Assembly (NCBI GenBank): GCA_964023205.1
Contig: OZ026840.1
Coordinates: forward strand, 34,947,336-35,011,335
Length of the DNA stretch: 64,000 bases
Direction: 5' to 3'
Source of the DNA: Lutraria lutraria
Taxonomy: Eukaryota; Mollusca; Bivalvia; Venerida; Mactridae
Part shown: piece after piece, positions 53,795-64,000 of the stretch
Layout: every line of letters starts with the position of its first letter
Position numbering within the stretch: position 1 is the first letter of the stretch
Notes under the pieces: generated by a model
Seen by the model: only the letters and a program-made list of their open reading frames with translations
Told to the model about the DNA's origin: nothing
The model's database searches: none
Made by a program: the position numbers and the translations under genes

Positions 53795-54063
53795 TGTTTG
53801 TTTGTTTATTTGGGTTCAACGCCGTAACAACTTTCCATCTATATACGCCGGCCAATTCACCTGATAAGTTTTCCTGTTCGGTATTCTAACCAGTACTAAT
53901 TTTTTTTTTTTTTTTTTACTTCCACAAGGAACCGGCAACTTCTCCACACGTGGCGGAAAATCTACATTGTTGTCAAATTTTAATGGAAGAGTATGACCTG
54001 TCGTGACCGGGAACCAGGATCGCCACGTTGCACTAACGACTGGACCACCGCCGCGGTCTCCGG
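53795..54063 (-). mobile_element. tRNA-derived SINE (family S2)
   Basis: The minus strand begins with a tRNA-like head (A-box-like GGTGGTCCAGTCGTTAGTGC, B-box-like GGTTCCCGGTC). Then come 'gtggagaagttgccgg', an A-rich stretch, 'actggttagaataccg' and an (AAAC)n tail. Homologous plus-strand copy at about 61430-61660. Confidence 0.8.
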
Positions 54064-54885
54064 CAACTTTATAGTCAGATATTTTGTAAATTCAGAAAAT
54101 AAAAACATAAATTGAGATCTTCAATAGAACCCACTCAATTGCAGTGTTTAGATTAACAGAGTGTAAGAGGTTCGACCTACTGCCGAGTCTTCACGAAGTG
54201 CTACGGACAAACCCGAGCACTCCGAGTCTTCTGGTAGTTTGTACATTGCATGTATCTTTAACCGTGTTGTTGCCATAGTGACCACGTGATGTGAAGATAA
54301 ACATCAAAGAAACAAAGTGCGACACCAGATTGTCATTAAAGTGCAGAATAATGTATAAAAAACAAGAAAACCAAAGTGAGACTTTTTTCACCCATAAAAT
54401 TAATATGGTAGCCACTTACATGTTGTCAATATACCTGGAATTGAAAGGATATTTAAGCGAGTTTAAACTTTTTTATTGTATTGCAATTAAATATATTAAG
54501 AATTCGTTCTATTTCTTCCTATTTATCTAAAAGCCTAGTATTATAATACTGATGTTCATATTTTAAAATGTGTACCATGAGCTTGTTGCATGCCTTATCC
54601 ATAAGATCGAATATTGACATCATAGTGTAACTAATACAATGTACAATGTATTTAAATTGCAATGAATACCGACCCTTTTTATCAGTAAGCGAGCACTAAA
54701 ACCACTTTTCACAGGGAGTAACATCATTTTTGTTATCATCCCAAATTAATGTTATTTCACGGTATTTTGTATGAAACAAATTGGTTATGTATCAAATGAA
54801 TTGGTGAAGAGAGGAGATTTCTGTGATAGCAAATACGAGAAAGTACACTGTAGTTGATGTCTTTTAAGAGGAAATGACTATAATT

Positions 54886-55075
54886 GAAAGAGTCAATCAA
54901 ATCGAAGAGTCGACCAAACGGAAGAGTCGATCAACCGGAAAACTCGACGTAAGAGAAGACTCGATGTAACTTATGAGTCGACATAAATGATGAGTAGGCG
55001 TAACTGAAATTTATACATAAATGAAGGGTCCACCAAACTGCAGAGTCGACCAAACTGAAAAGTCGACGTAACAGC
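54886..55075 (+). repeat. 17-bp minisatellite with GTCGAC core
   Basis: About 11 tandem units of roughly GAAGAGTCGACCAAACG. First and last units are the most regular; middle ones have drifted ('atgagtaggcgtaactg'). The unit length stays 17 with few indels. No open frame uses it. Confidence 0.85.
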
Positions 55076-56381
55076 TAGACAGAAGAGCCCTAAATCCATA
55101 CACTAATATAAGTCTATATTTTCAAAGCAGTATAAATATGCATATCCTAATGATTACTAAATGTAATGGTTATTTAATAAGCAACTTCATTATGTCTACA
55201 ATGGAACAAGAGGAAATGCCCATGTTGTCTTTATTTTTTTAAATCATTCTGTAAACGGAAAAAAGGTATGAATACTAGAAAATAATTAGATGGGACTACA
55301 AATTGATTAATGGCTTTCAGACTGGCAACATTTCTGATTGATACAAACTATTCTACTACTTTATTAATTGCATAATTGATCAACATGCCTAGGTCTGATC
55401 AAACAGACCTTTGAGTTGAATTCAAATAGAATTTATAGAATTATTGAACGTAAGTAAATATGATTTTATATTTGTACTGTTTGAACGTGTGTTTGAATAC
55501 CAATTACAAGTAATTCACGAATCTGTGTAAATCTGTATAATAAAGTAATAGACCACTTAGGAAACAAGTGCTTGTTCACTTGAATATGATTGTTGAGTAT
55601 CAAATAAGATCTTCGGGAACAAGTTTTAGTATTTTTTTCCAATGTGTGTCACGTCGCTGACAGACAGAGTTATAACCTAGTATAATATTTCAGCACATCT
55701 ACATAGATACTTTAATCAATTAATATAAATAAATCTAAATAAATAAGATTTTATACATGTAGATATAAAGTTGTTGACATGTGTATGTATGTACATCGCA
55801 TGTCTCGATATTAAATGTTGACATAAGGCGTAAAAATGTAGGTCGTTTTTTTTTGCTCTTGAAAGCGTGTAGATAGGTATAAACAGTTAGAAAATGGATG
55901 TACCATTCCTCGGGCCTAATAACAAGTCTAGGGTAATTTCTTTATAACTGGTTTAAACGGAAATGAAACTAATTTGAAATCAGACCATCTTAAAATGAAA
56001 ATGTATGTATGTACAGTGACGTTTCCCACCAGAAATTATTTTAAATGCAAAGTCAGCAAAGTTGATATAGCATAAGGATTATAAATGTTCATTAATTATA
56101 CAAACAGAACAGAAATGTAAATATAGACAAAATACCGAACTTAGGTACTCAATGATAATTTAATATACGTATCTGTTCTTTTTAACTGCAGTCTTTCACA
56201 CAAAAATATAATTGGTAATTTCGACAACGCCCCGAAGAAATGTTCATTTGAACAGTGGTGATAAGTCTGTATATGACACTTCTACGACTTATTTCCATAA
56301 AAATACAATGGGGTACTAGATCAATAAAGGGAGGGGAATAATGTAATTCAAATAAGGTCTTAGTATACTACAAAGTCTGAT

Positions 56382-56447
56382 TAAACCGGTTCCCATTGAC
56401 TTAATTGTCTGTAAAAAGCACTGGAATATGGAACGGGAACCAGTTTA
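56382..56447. repeat. 66-bp hairpin element (family H1), copy 2
   Basis: Ends TAAACCGGTTCCCATTGACT and 'ggaacgggaaccagttta', an inverted pair with a short AT-rich loop. Confidence 0.7.
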
Positions 56448-57325
56448 AAGTTCTGATCAAATATCCAAATCAGTTTATTCTACTTAAGTTTTCATACCAG
56501 TGTACGCTTAATCGATCTGTCAACACAGACTGTAAGGTCCGTTAAGAATGAATTTATGATTTTAATTGCAATTAGGAATTCAACTAATCAGTGTTGATGA
56601 CTTCGTGATGTTTTCAATTGATGAAATCGTCGACTGTTATAGATCAACTAGATTACATTAACTGAACTCATTGGTAACGAATGTATTCTGGTATTTAATG
56701 ACAAACTAATTTTGTATTGATTTTAAAAATGTCAGGAAAAATAGCTTCCTCGAGAATTGCGTTCTCTGTAAAAAAATATCACAGTTATAGATCGCAGGCA
56801 TTCACCGTAAACGAGAATAGCATTACAACCGGAATAAAACGGAATTTAACTGAAAGAACCAACCAACAAAGGTGGCAATGAAGGCTTTAAGAGTGGTTTG
56901 TTTCTGGTCACTCGACCTCCCTAATTCCCCCCCCCCCGCGACCTTAGATTATTTATTAGGCCAGACGCACGGTACATACACCGCCTAACTTGTTTTACTT
57001 TTCTACACGTTTTCATGATTAGTAATAATGATAATATTGATAAATACCAATGTACCCTATTTTTAGTGTACGTGTATCCAGGAACTAACGTACGTACGTT
57101 TTTACTCCTAACGGGACTCGAATGCCATGATTATCAGAAACATTCGTTCAGAGGTCTATAATCAACAAATATCAAGAAAAGATAAACAAACAAAAATTAC
57201 TTTTCATTTTCATGCTACGTTATTGGAAACTGAATGGTAGTTCAGCTTTCCATAGCTGTCACTCACTCAGCGCGCATGAATTTTGATGCGGACCTAAGTA
57301 TTACGTTTATCTACTTGTTAAACTA

Positions 57326-57538
57326 GTTATTGTGGAATCATTAATTTTCGTAGGGGATTTAATTTCGTGGATTTCGTTGATCGACTCATCCACGAAAACA
57401 AATCCCAACGAATTTAAATGCAGATGTAAGGCATTTTATTCAAAAATCAAAATCCACGAATTTATGTCCCCACGAATTAGCCAATTAAGTAAAAACCACG
57501 AAAATTGAGCCCAACGAAAATAAATGAAACTACAGTAT
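57326..57538. repeat. Palindromic 'cacgaa/ttcgtg' repeat
   Basis: Left half reads 'attaattttcgtagggga', 'atttcgtggatttcgttg'; right half 'ccacgaaaattgagcccaac', 'gaaaataaatgaaactaca' as its inverse. 'Ccacgaa' and 'ttcgtgg' words recur at least six times. Probably a MITE with worn arms; families with this wording are common in marine invertebrate genomes (from general knowledge). Confidence 0.6.
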
Positions 57539-59154
57539 ATACCGTTTCATGTTATAGTGCAAGTCTACATAAGATCAGTTCCCATGAGCACTTCCTGTAC
57601 TTTGATATTTATATCACTGTCCTGCATATATAGCGCACTAATTTCTCATGAATCTCAATAGAAAACGTAATGGAATCAAAGTGCTGTAAGGGATCATAAG
57701 TACAAAGTAATCCATTTAGTCACTTAAAGACATAACATGACACACGTGGAATTTATCATTTCTTACGACCGTTGATCGTTCTCTGGGATGACAAGTTTGT
57801 AATTAGAGAATTAAAGATAAAACAGAAAGTTATTGTAAAATCTTTTTGAACATCAAGATTCCCCGTTAATCGACGCGTTATTTACCTATCAGCACTGTTT
57901 GTTTGTACGGCATGCCTATGACCTTGACATCTTACATGTTCAGTTTGTTGAACATTTGATGAATGAATTCGAACAATCTTTTAACAAGGTTCAAACATTC
58001 GTAATCGCTGATAAATGTTCATGAACTTAAAAAGAGCGTAGTTATTTTAAGAGATAATGCATACTATGATGCTTGATATTAATAATTACGCTGACACAGT
58101 ACAAAAAGTGACGAACAAATAAATTGGCCACAATCCAAATTCAATCAGAAATTATCAGGTTTTAGCGTATTTACAGCTTTTGGTAAATGAAATAAAAACA
58201 TAATTCTATCTTACGAATTAATATATCAAATGCGTATAAAAACAAAAATACATTCTACGTGGTCCTAAAGCTCGTTACCTGTCAGGTCTGATCTCCATAA
58301 ATCGCTTTGAATACATAAAAGATCCCGAACATCAATTAAAGAAATAATTATATCAAAACAAGTTTTATAATGAATTCCAGTAAAACATTAAAAACGATCG
58401 TCCCTTTTATTGTTCACCAATCAACTTATTGATAAACTTAAAATTCCTGCATAGTTATGGAAGTCGATCATTGCTTTTATCGTAATCCCATAAGAACAGA
58501 ACAGAACAGAACTGATGTTTTATTAATTCTACGTACTTTATTTGTGGACGGTTGCTTTCATGTATCATCTAGAAAATCTTTCAAATCGTCGATCAAACAT
58601 TTTTCTGGTTCGTTTTCTTCACGTCGGGATAAGAAATTCACAAATTATCAAATAATCTAAACTATAGGCCTATGAGTATCATTATACGATAAGTCACGTA
58701 AATTATTTTGTTTTATAATCAGAAAATCCATTTAAACAGATATCATTTATGGATTTATCGTTATACTGGAGTCCGATAATCGTTGAAAATATCGACCAAA
58801 TATTTTGAATATTGAACTGTCAGTCCCCAGTTCAATCGTAACTACTCGAGCATTTCCGTAACTGAAAAATACGCACTTTCGTAATGTATGACAGGGATTT
58901 CTGTATTGTGAGTTGATATACGAGTTGACAAGCGGTATCGATTGAAGAAATACACGCTCGTAAATTCAAAATAAAGCAGTTTGTCTATCTTTTAATTGGG
59001 TCATAAAACTGATAACATACGGGTCTTATTAAAACAAAAGTGATATTCAAATACCCCGATATCTTATATCAATCGATATAAGATTGGATTGATTTAGACT
59101 GATTCCTTTTGGAATAATTAGGATTTACAATAAACCGTAAATCAATATTCCTGG

Positions 59155-59408
59155 AGTGTATCGGTGATCTAATGGTAACGCGCTGGACTACTGAAAGACA
59201 GGTAGTGGGTGCGAATCTCGATCCGCCTTCCGGTTCCCAATCTGAACTAGCGAGCCAGATCTTTAACTTTACACCGGGCATGATAAAGAACTTGGAAAAT
59301 CTATTCGAAATAAGAGTAGGGATATAAATGCCCGGTTCGTGCGCATCTTCTCTCTGTAGCGGCTCGGAAACGACTGTAGCTGTCGATTGAGCCGTTAAAC
59401 AACATATA
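59155..59408 (+). mobile_element. SINE (family S1), copy with tRNA-like head
   Basis: The head carries A-box-like 'ggtgatctaatggtaacgcg' and B-box-like 'gggtgcgaatctcgatcc'. The body then matches the family ('gggcatgataaagaac', 'agtagggatataaatgcccg') and ends 'gtcgattgagccgttaaac'. Best reference for the family in this window. Confidence 0.8.
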
Positions 59409-59779
59409 AAACAGTAAACAAATCAATATCCTAACTAGGTACAACTGCACTTTTCATGTTAGCGATTTGAAATGGCTTGGATGCAATAAATTGCATCTTT
59501 ATTGTTCTTTACTTGACAATAAGGCAGTAAATAAAAGAGATATAATTGTTTATGATATTATACTTGTTGCATACAATCAAACCATTTTGCGGCATATACA
59601 CGTAAACGCAGAATATTTCAGTATGTTTATAAATGGTTCAGCTGAAAACAGAAGAATGAAAGCAGCGTGTTTGTCATGAACTGTCCGACATACTAGTACC
59701 CGGCAGATCAATGTAGCATTTCTAAATATCATGCCGTTGTGATTTTGCTCCACAATCATTATGCGATACTTCATTTTTA

Positions 59780-60290
59780 CAAGGACTTATATACATACAT
59801 GGATTCGCAACTTCCGTATTAACAGTTTAAAGTAATCAAATCCCGCGATGATAAGACGTGAATCAACGGGAATACGAGCTATTGTTTACAAGAGCGAAAA
59901 TACGAAAATATCCGTGATAATCCGAATGATAATAACAGTGAAAATATCCGTGGTATTCCGAATGTTTAATCTCAGAGACGAAAGGATTATAATAGATGTC
60001 CGCCATCTTGGAATTTAAAATGTTCGACTGTTGCCTTTTTCAATGCTTATACTTAGACTTTGTGGATTATAAATGTATCTCAATATCTTTAAGGAATTTG
60101 TTGCATCCTTTACCAATTTCCCGTGCCCAATTGCCAGAGTTTTTTTTATTATAATCATTCAAATTCGTAAACACCCAAATACAGCTGTTGGACATTGCTG
60201 AGTATATAGCAATGCATTGTGGGATCGCCGAACGATATCGTTTGAGCTATTTTTAGTAGTTGCGAATCCATGTATGTATATAAGTCCTTG
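59780..60290. mobile_element. 511-bp element with perfect 33-bp inverted ends
   Basis: The ends CAAGGACTTATATACATACA (59780 on) and its exact inverse (to 60290) match over 33 bp. ATTTTTA flanks at 59773-59779 and 60291-60297. The interior has direct repeats of 'gaaaatatccgtg' and no transposase. Perfect arms imply a recent insertion. Superfamily undetermined. Confidence 0.85.
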
Positions 60291-60547
60291 ATTTTTACCA
60301 GTAAAATTTAAAATTTACATAATAACAAAAGTATTTTACTAAACAGAAATGGTTGCAGGCAAGTATTTATCTGGAATGTGAACCCATTTTGAAAGAATGT
60401 AACAGAAGACCTTTAGTGACAATTGTTTTTGGCACCTATGGCCAGTGTAAAGGCGCCACAGACTCGGACGGATCTGACTCGATTTTAGCGTGTCTTCAGC
60501 GTAAATTGGTACCCGTTTTGTTTGCGCAAAGTACCACGGAAACTAAC

Positions 60548-60619
60548 TAAACTGGTTCCCATTGACTTGTGTGTACAATGCAACATGGTGCACTGCAACA
60601 TGGAACGGGAACCAGTTTA
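60548..60619. repeat. 72-bp hairpin element (family H1), copy 3
   Basis: Ends TAAACTGGTTCCCATTGACT and 'tggaacgggaaccagttta'. The loop contains 'gcaacatggtgcactgcaac', itself a small inverted repeat. Confidence 0.7.
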
Positions 60620-61429
60620 GGAAACTAAGAAATATACAATCGGAACTCCTCGGTGTTTGTCTAAAGAAAGTGCGTATTTCTCAGTCACGGGCATGCCCGA
60701 GTAGTTACGATTGTGAAATAGTGTGTCCCTGAATGAACCAAAGGTCTTTTGGCTGAAGTATTAGTTTTGAGTAAAAGTTTGTGTATATACCTTTAATGTG
60801 GTTTTGTAAATATGATAAAGCATTTTAAAATGAGTGAACTAAGATCGATTGCTTTATGACTTGAGATGATAAAAACACAAACATTTATCTTGAACCGTTC
60901 AAAACAGCCATCAAACTATGTAAATTAATGTAAAAATCAATCTCGTCAATACCCGGCTTCACAAATATCTCTAATTTACTGCCTTTTAGACGGTAGTTCA
61001 AGTTTCAATGAAAATATAGGCCGTTCTTTATAAAGACTAGAAAATTAAGCGCCTGGCTGATGATTAAAATGGTTAGAAGCCAATTGAACCGTTCAATAAA
61101 CAAGGCCGGTATACAAGACTCGGTGTATTCGTATAGCCACTGTATATACCAAATAAAGTAAAATCCTAACAACTCAATATATCTTCAGAGCTTGAAAAAG
61201 CGGATATTTAATAAGACAAATGAACAAAAAAATTCTAATTTATTACACATGATTAACATGCCATGTCTTTTAAGTCAGTTAACTTTTTTCGTCGCAGCAC
61301 ACCATATTTTTTAAATGCGGTGTGAAAATATTAGATGTGTCAGTCAGTCAGTGAGTACATTTCTAACAAAATGCCCATATGAACACCATGTTAATTTAAG
61401 TGTCAAATGATTAGCAGACTATATACGAG

Positions 61430-61660
61430 CGACGCGGTCGAGGTCCAGTAACTACTGCGCTGGATTTGTAACCCGGCGACCCGGGTAAGATTCCCGGTCG
61501 CGAAAGGTCATGTACGTCCTTCCATGAAAAATTGATTTTGATTTTGATCTTCCTCCATATTTGGTGAAGTTGCCGGTACCTTGTGAAACGGTAAGTTGAT
61601 ACTGGTTAGAATACCATCCAGCAAAACTTGTTAGATGAATCGGTCGTCGTATATATATAA
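61430..61660 (+). mobile_element. tRNA-derived SINE (family S2)
   Basis: The head 'gcggtcgaggtccagtaact' with B-box-like 'gggtaagattcccggtcgcg' is followed by the same body as the 53.8-kb copy ('tggtgaagttgccggtacct', 'actggttagaataccatcc'). Confidence 0.75.
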
Positions 61661-62299
61661 CTGAAAAACCCCGAATAAAAAAAGGACTTTATACGAGTAC
61701 ACGTCAGTCGTTGTTTTGCTCTTACATGTCACGTGTTTACCTAGTTACAAATACCTTGATTTGTAACACGTTCTGTGAAGTACAAGCTTCATTCCAAATT
61801 CTACAACATATGTCAATCATGCGCAAATATATAAGTATACAATATTAATTCATACTTTGAAACAAATTTCATTAAAAGGCTCGGAACTGTATAATTCTGT
61901 CAGTGCTCAACAACTCAGCCACAACTTATATATCCCTATACTTTCGCTTCATTGAATAATAACTTAGTTCAGCAGTTTTAATTGTTTTTTATAAAAGCTT
62001 TTTATTCACAGTAGGAGATAAAATCCTTTATGCCGTACCAGCACGCAAGCTTTAAAATAGCCGTACGATAATTAGAATTAAAAATGTAAATAATGGATGG
62101 AATTTTAAAATCGAAATTCATTCAGAATGTGATGTGATCATGTAGACAGTGAATACTGAAACGTTGAGAGGGGATGTTCAAAAGGTCCAGAAGGAGGAAT
62201 TTTTAGATGAGGGTTGTCTCAGACAGAATGAGAGAAGTGAAGTTGGTGAAAGTTATGGGCTCGACCCTTAGAGAAACAGATGGAGAGGGATACATACAA

Positions 62300-62475
62300 G
62301 TTTTGTTGATAAAAACTGGGGAAATAGAGGGGAATATTGTGACGGCGTGATAGAGAGAGAGATGGGGAGATATAGCGAGGGGGAGAGACATAGAGAGATG
62401 GGGGGGGGGGATAGAGAGAGGGAGAGATAGAATGATTCGATGTGAGAGAGATAGAGAGAGGGAGAGAGCGGGATA
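62300..62475 (+). repeat. GA-rich polypurine tract
   Basis: About 175 bp dominated by (GAGA)n and G-runs ('agatggggggggggatag'). The minus-strand frames reading through it are low-complexity Ser/Pro/Leu and not genes. Confidence 0.8.
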
Positions 62476-64000
62476 ATTTATTTAAGGTACATGCTATTAC
62501 CAATCGTTAAAATAAAACTAAACAATATACACTTGATAAAATCATAAACCACTTTATGAGAGAAAAAACTTTCTTTATATCATTCACGTTGTCATATCAG
62601 ATATGAAGTGTTCAACTTGCATTATAAATTTGTACTTGAGAATTATTCCTTGATAGATAAAGATCGTACAGGAAACCGTATAACTCAAAATAAATTTAGG
62701 AAAAACATAAACCATCTTTACGTGATGTGAAATAAGATGACAGTCGTTATGTTCTTCCCGCCTATCTACCCTGGGTATTAAACCAGAAACATACTATTTT
62801 GTTTACGCCTAAATCTTATAAGTCGAAATATTGAATGTACATGTATTTACAAAGTTACCAAGTACTAAAATCAATTTGTTTAGAGACGGTATTATGTTTA
62901 GTCCTAATGACGTATAAATACTATCAGAACCTCTTATTTGTTTGTTTACATAAAATTTGGATATCATCACAGTTGGGAAATGTATACAATTAACGTCAAT
63001 GCCACTGTAATTTGTCATAACGTGTCACAGATTTACCACAATCTAGATTAATTGATAAACTACACCGAACATATACATGATATAGGTACAAATGTATAAG
63101 TTGTACAACATGTTGGTAGAACATAAATCTAAAGTGTCAAAAATCTTCTATTAAATGGTTTCATATTTCACTACTAACATTGAACAAGCATGAAATACTT
63201 TAAATTGAAAGTACCTCTACTTCCAAGAGATATAATTATAACCTGATATAAGTCGTAACAATGTCTGTTTCTGGTTACCCGACCTACCATATTAAGTCCC
63301 CACCCCCGACGCCCCTTCCCGAGGAACGGCACACCCATTGTCATATTTTTTTACGTTTCCTCACACTTATAAGAATAAAAGAAATGAAAAACCTACCTTT
63401 ACCGATCTAACTTTTAATGAGAATAGCACTAGAAACAAACAATTTATTTAGGCCTAATGGTAATAAGTATAAATTGCCTTGAACATGCACTTAATATAAT
63501 TAAAAAAGTGGACCAATGTACGTATAAATACAAGGTAGCAGGATTATTTTATCAGATTTTTGTAACCATTGTATCAAAATACGAATCAATGTGACATTAA
63601 ATAGCCACATTTTTATAGATTTTAAAAATATTCTTCGTATCCAAATTTGACATATTTTCTTGACCCATGGCTCTTAGTTTTTGTTTTTTTTGTTTTTTAA
63701 TATGAAATTATATATGGAGTATGTGTAATTTAGTATACCGCTTTTGAATATAATATGCAATGTGTCGAAATTATAATTATTACATTTTTCTGTAACTTCT
63801 TTGACGAGTTGCTCGCTTCCTTTTTTCAAATGATATACATCACGTTAAACAGATGGTACAAAATAGTGACCATGCGATACTTGTTCAAAACTAAACATTA
63901 GAAACGTATTTTCTATAACTAGAGAAGTCTTGAGCGATCGATTAAAATACGTCAACTTATTAGTGACAGCAACCACGTTACCTGCTGACGTCATTTTAGA

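Larger units (their letters stand above)
51036..64000. other. Long gene-free right flank
   Basis: It should begin with the 5' UTR exon(s) and promoter of the STPG3-like gene, which I cannot place. Apart from the repeats listed separately, no exon with recognisable homology was found on either strand. A 61-codon minus-strand frame at 52219-52404 (MGNIKKILKKINNPD...) has protein-like composition but no relatives I recognise. Copies of a short 'agaacagaacagaac' + 'tattttattaa' repeat end are at about 51703-51770 and 58495-58530. Confidence 0.5.

Noticed and set aside
54886..55075. CRISPR-like array
   Set aside because: Units are contiguous 17-mers without spacers, in a eukaryotic intergenic region; it is a minisatellite.
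59157..59230. Possible tRNA gene
   Set aside because: A- and B-box words are present, but the sequence continues into the S1 SINE body and no cloverleaf with an anticodon arm is convincing. The same applies to 61430, 54060 and 4340.
62203..62503. Two Ser/Pro/Leu-rich minus-strand frames
   Set aside because: They are translations of the GA-rich polypurine tract and low-complexity only.

Overview
The window looks like nuclear DNA of an invertebrate metazoan, most likely a bivalve or other mollusc. The evidence is AT-rich sequence, short coding exons with GT-AG introns of 0.2-3.4 kb, and very many short inverted-repeat transposons and tRNA-derived SINEs. The species assignment is inference. Spliced genes were rebuilt by hand from exon homology, splice sites and codon phase; no alignment or transcript was available.

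Four protein genes were found, all on the minus strand. (1) At 3-1675 are the first three coding exons of a sodium-coupled monocarboxylate-type transporter (SLC5A8/12-like); the rest lies outside the left edge. (2) At 6235-12889 is a complete six-exon cation-dependent O-methyltransferase of the caffeoyl-CoA/catechol OMT fold (269 aa), with a likely upstream non-coding exon at about 13.94-14.05 kb. (3) At 18023-34081 is a complete gene for kinesin-associated protein 3 (KIFAP3/KAP3), the armadillo-repeat subunit of heterotrimeric kinesin-2 (17 core exons, 817 aa). It carries two minor-spliceosome (U12-type) introns, one AT-AC and one GT-AG, plus a GC-AG intron and two candidate in-frame cassette exons, one of them inside a SINE. 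(4) At 41205-51035 is a complete seven-exon gene for a sperm-tail PG-rich repeat protein resembling STPG3 (553 aa). Genes 3 and 4 both point to cilia or flagella. A textbook RFX X-box beside an NRF1-like site lies inside gene 4, just upstream of a possible plus-strand first exon.

Regions without genes (about 1.7-6.2, 12.9-18.0, 34.1-41.2 and 51.0-64.0 kb) are dominated by mobile DNA. They hold a pogo-like MITE family with TA duplications (at least ten copies), several other MITE families with intact target-site duplications and one nested insertion, a 501-bp foldback element, a decayed mariner, three or more SINE families, a degenerate AT-rich minisatellite with a displaced copy, a 17-bp GTCGAC-containing minisatellite, and a set of about 70-bp hairpin elements. 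From about 51 kb to the right edge I see no convincing protein gene.
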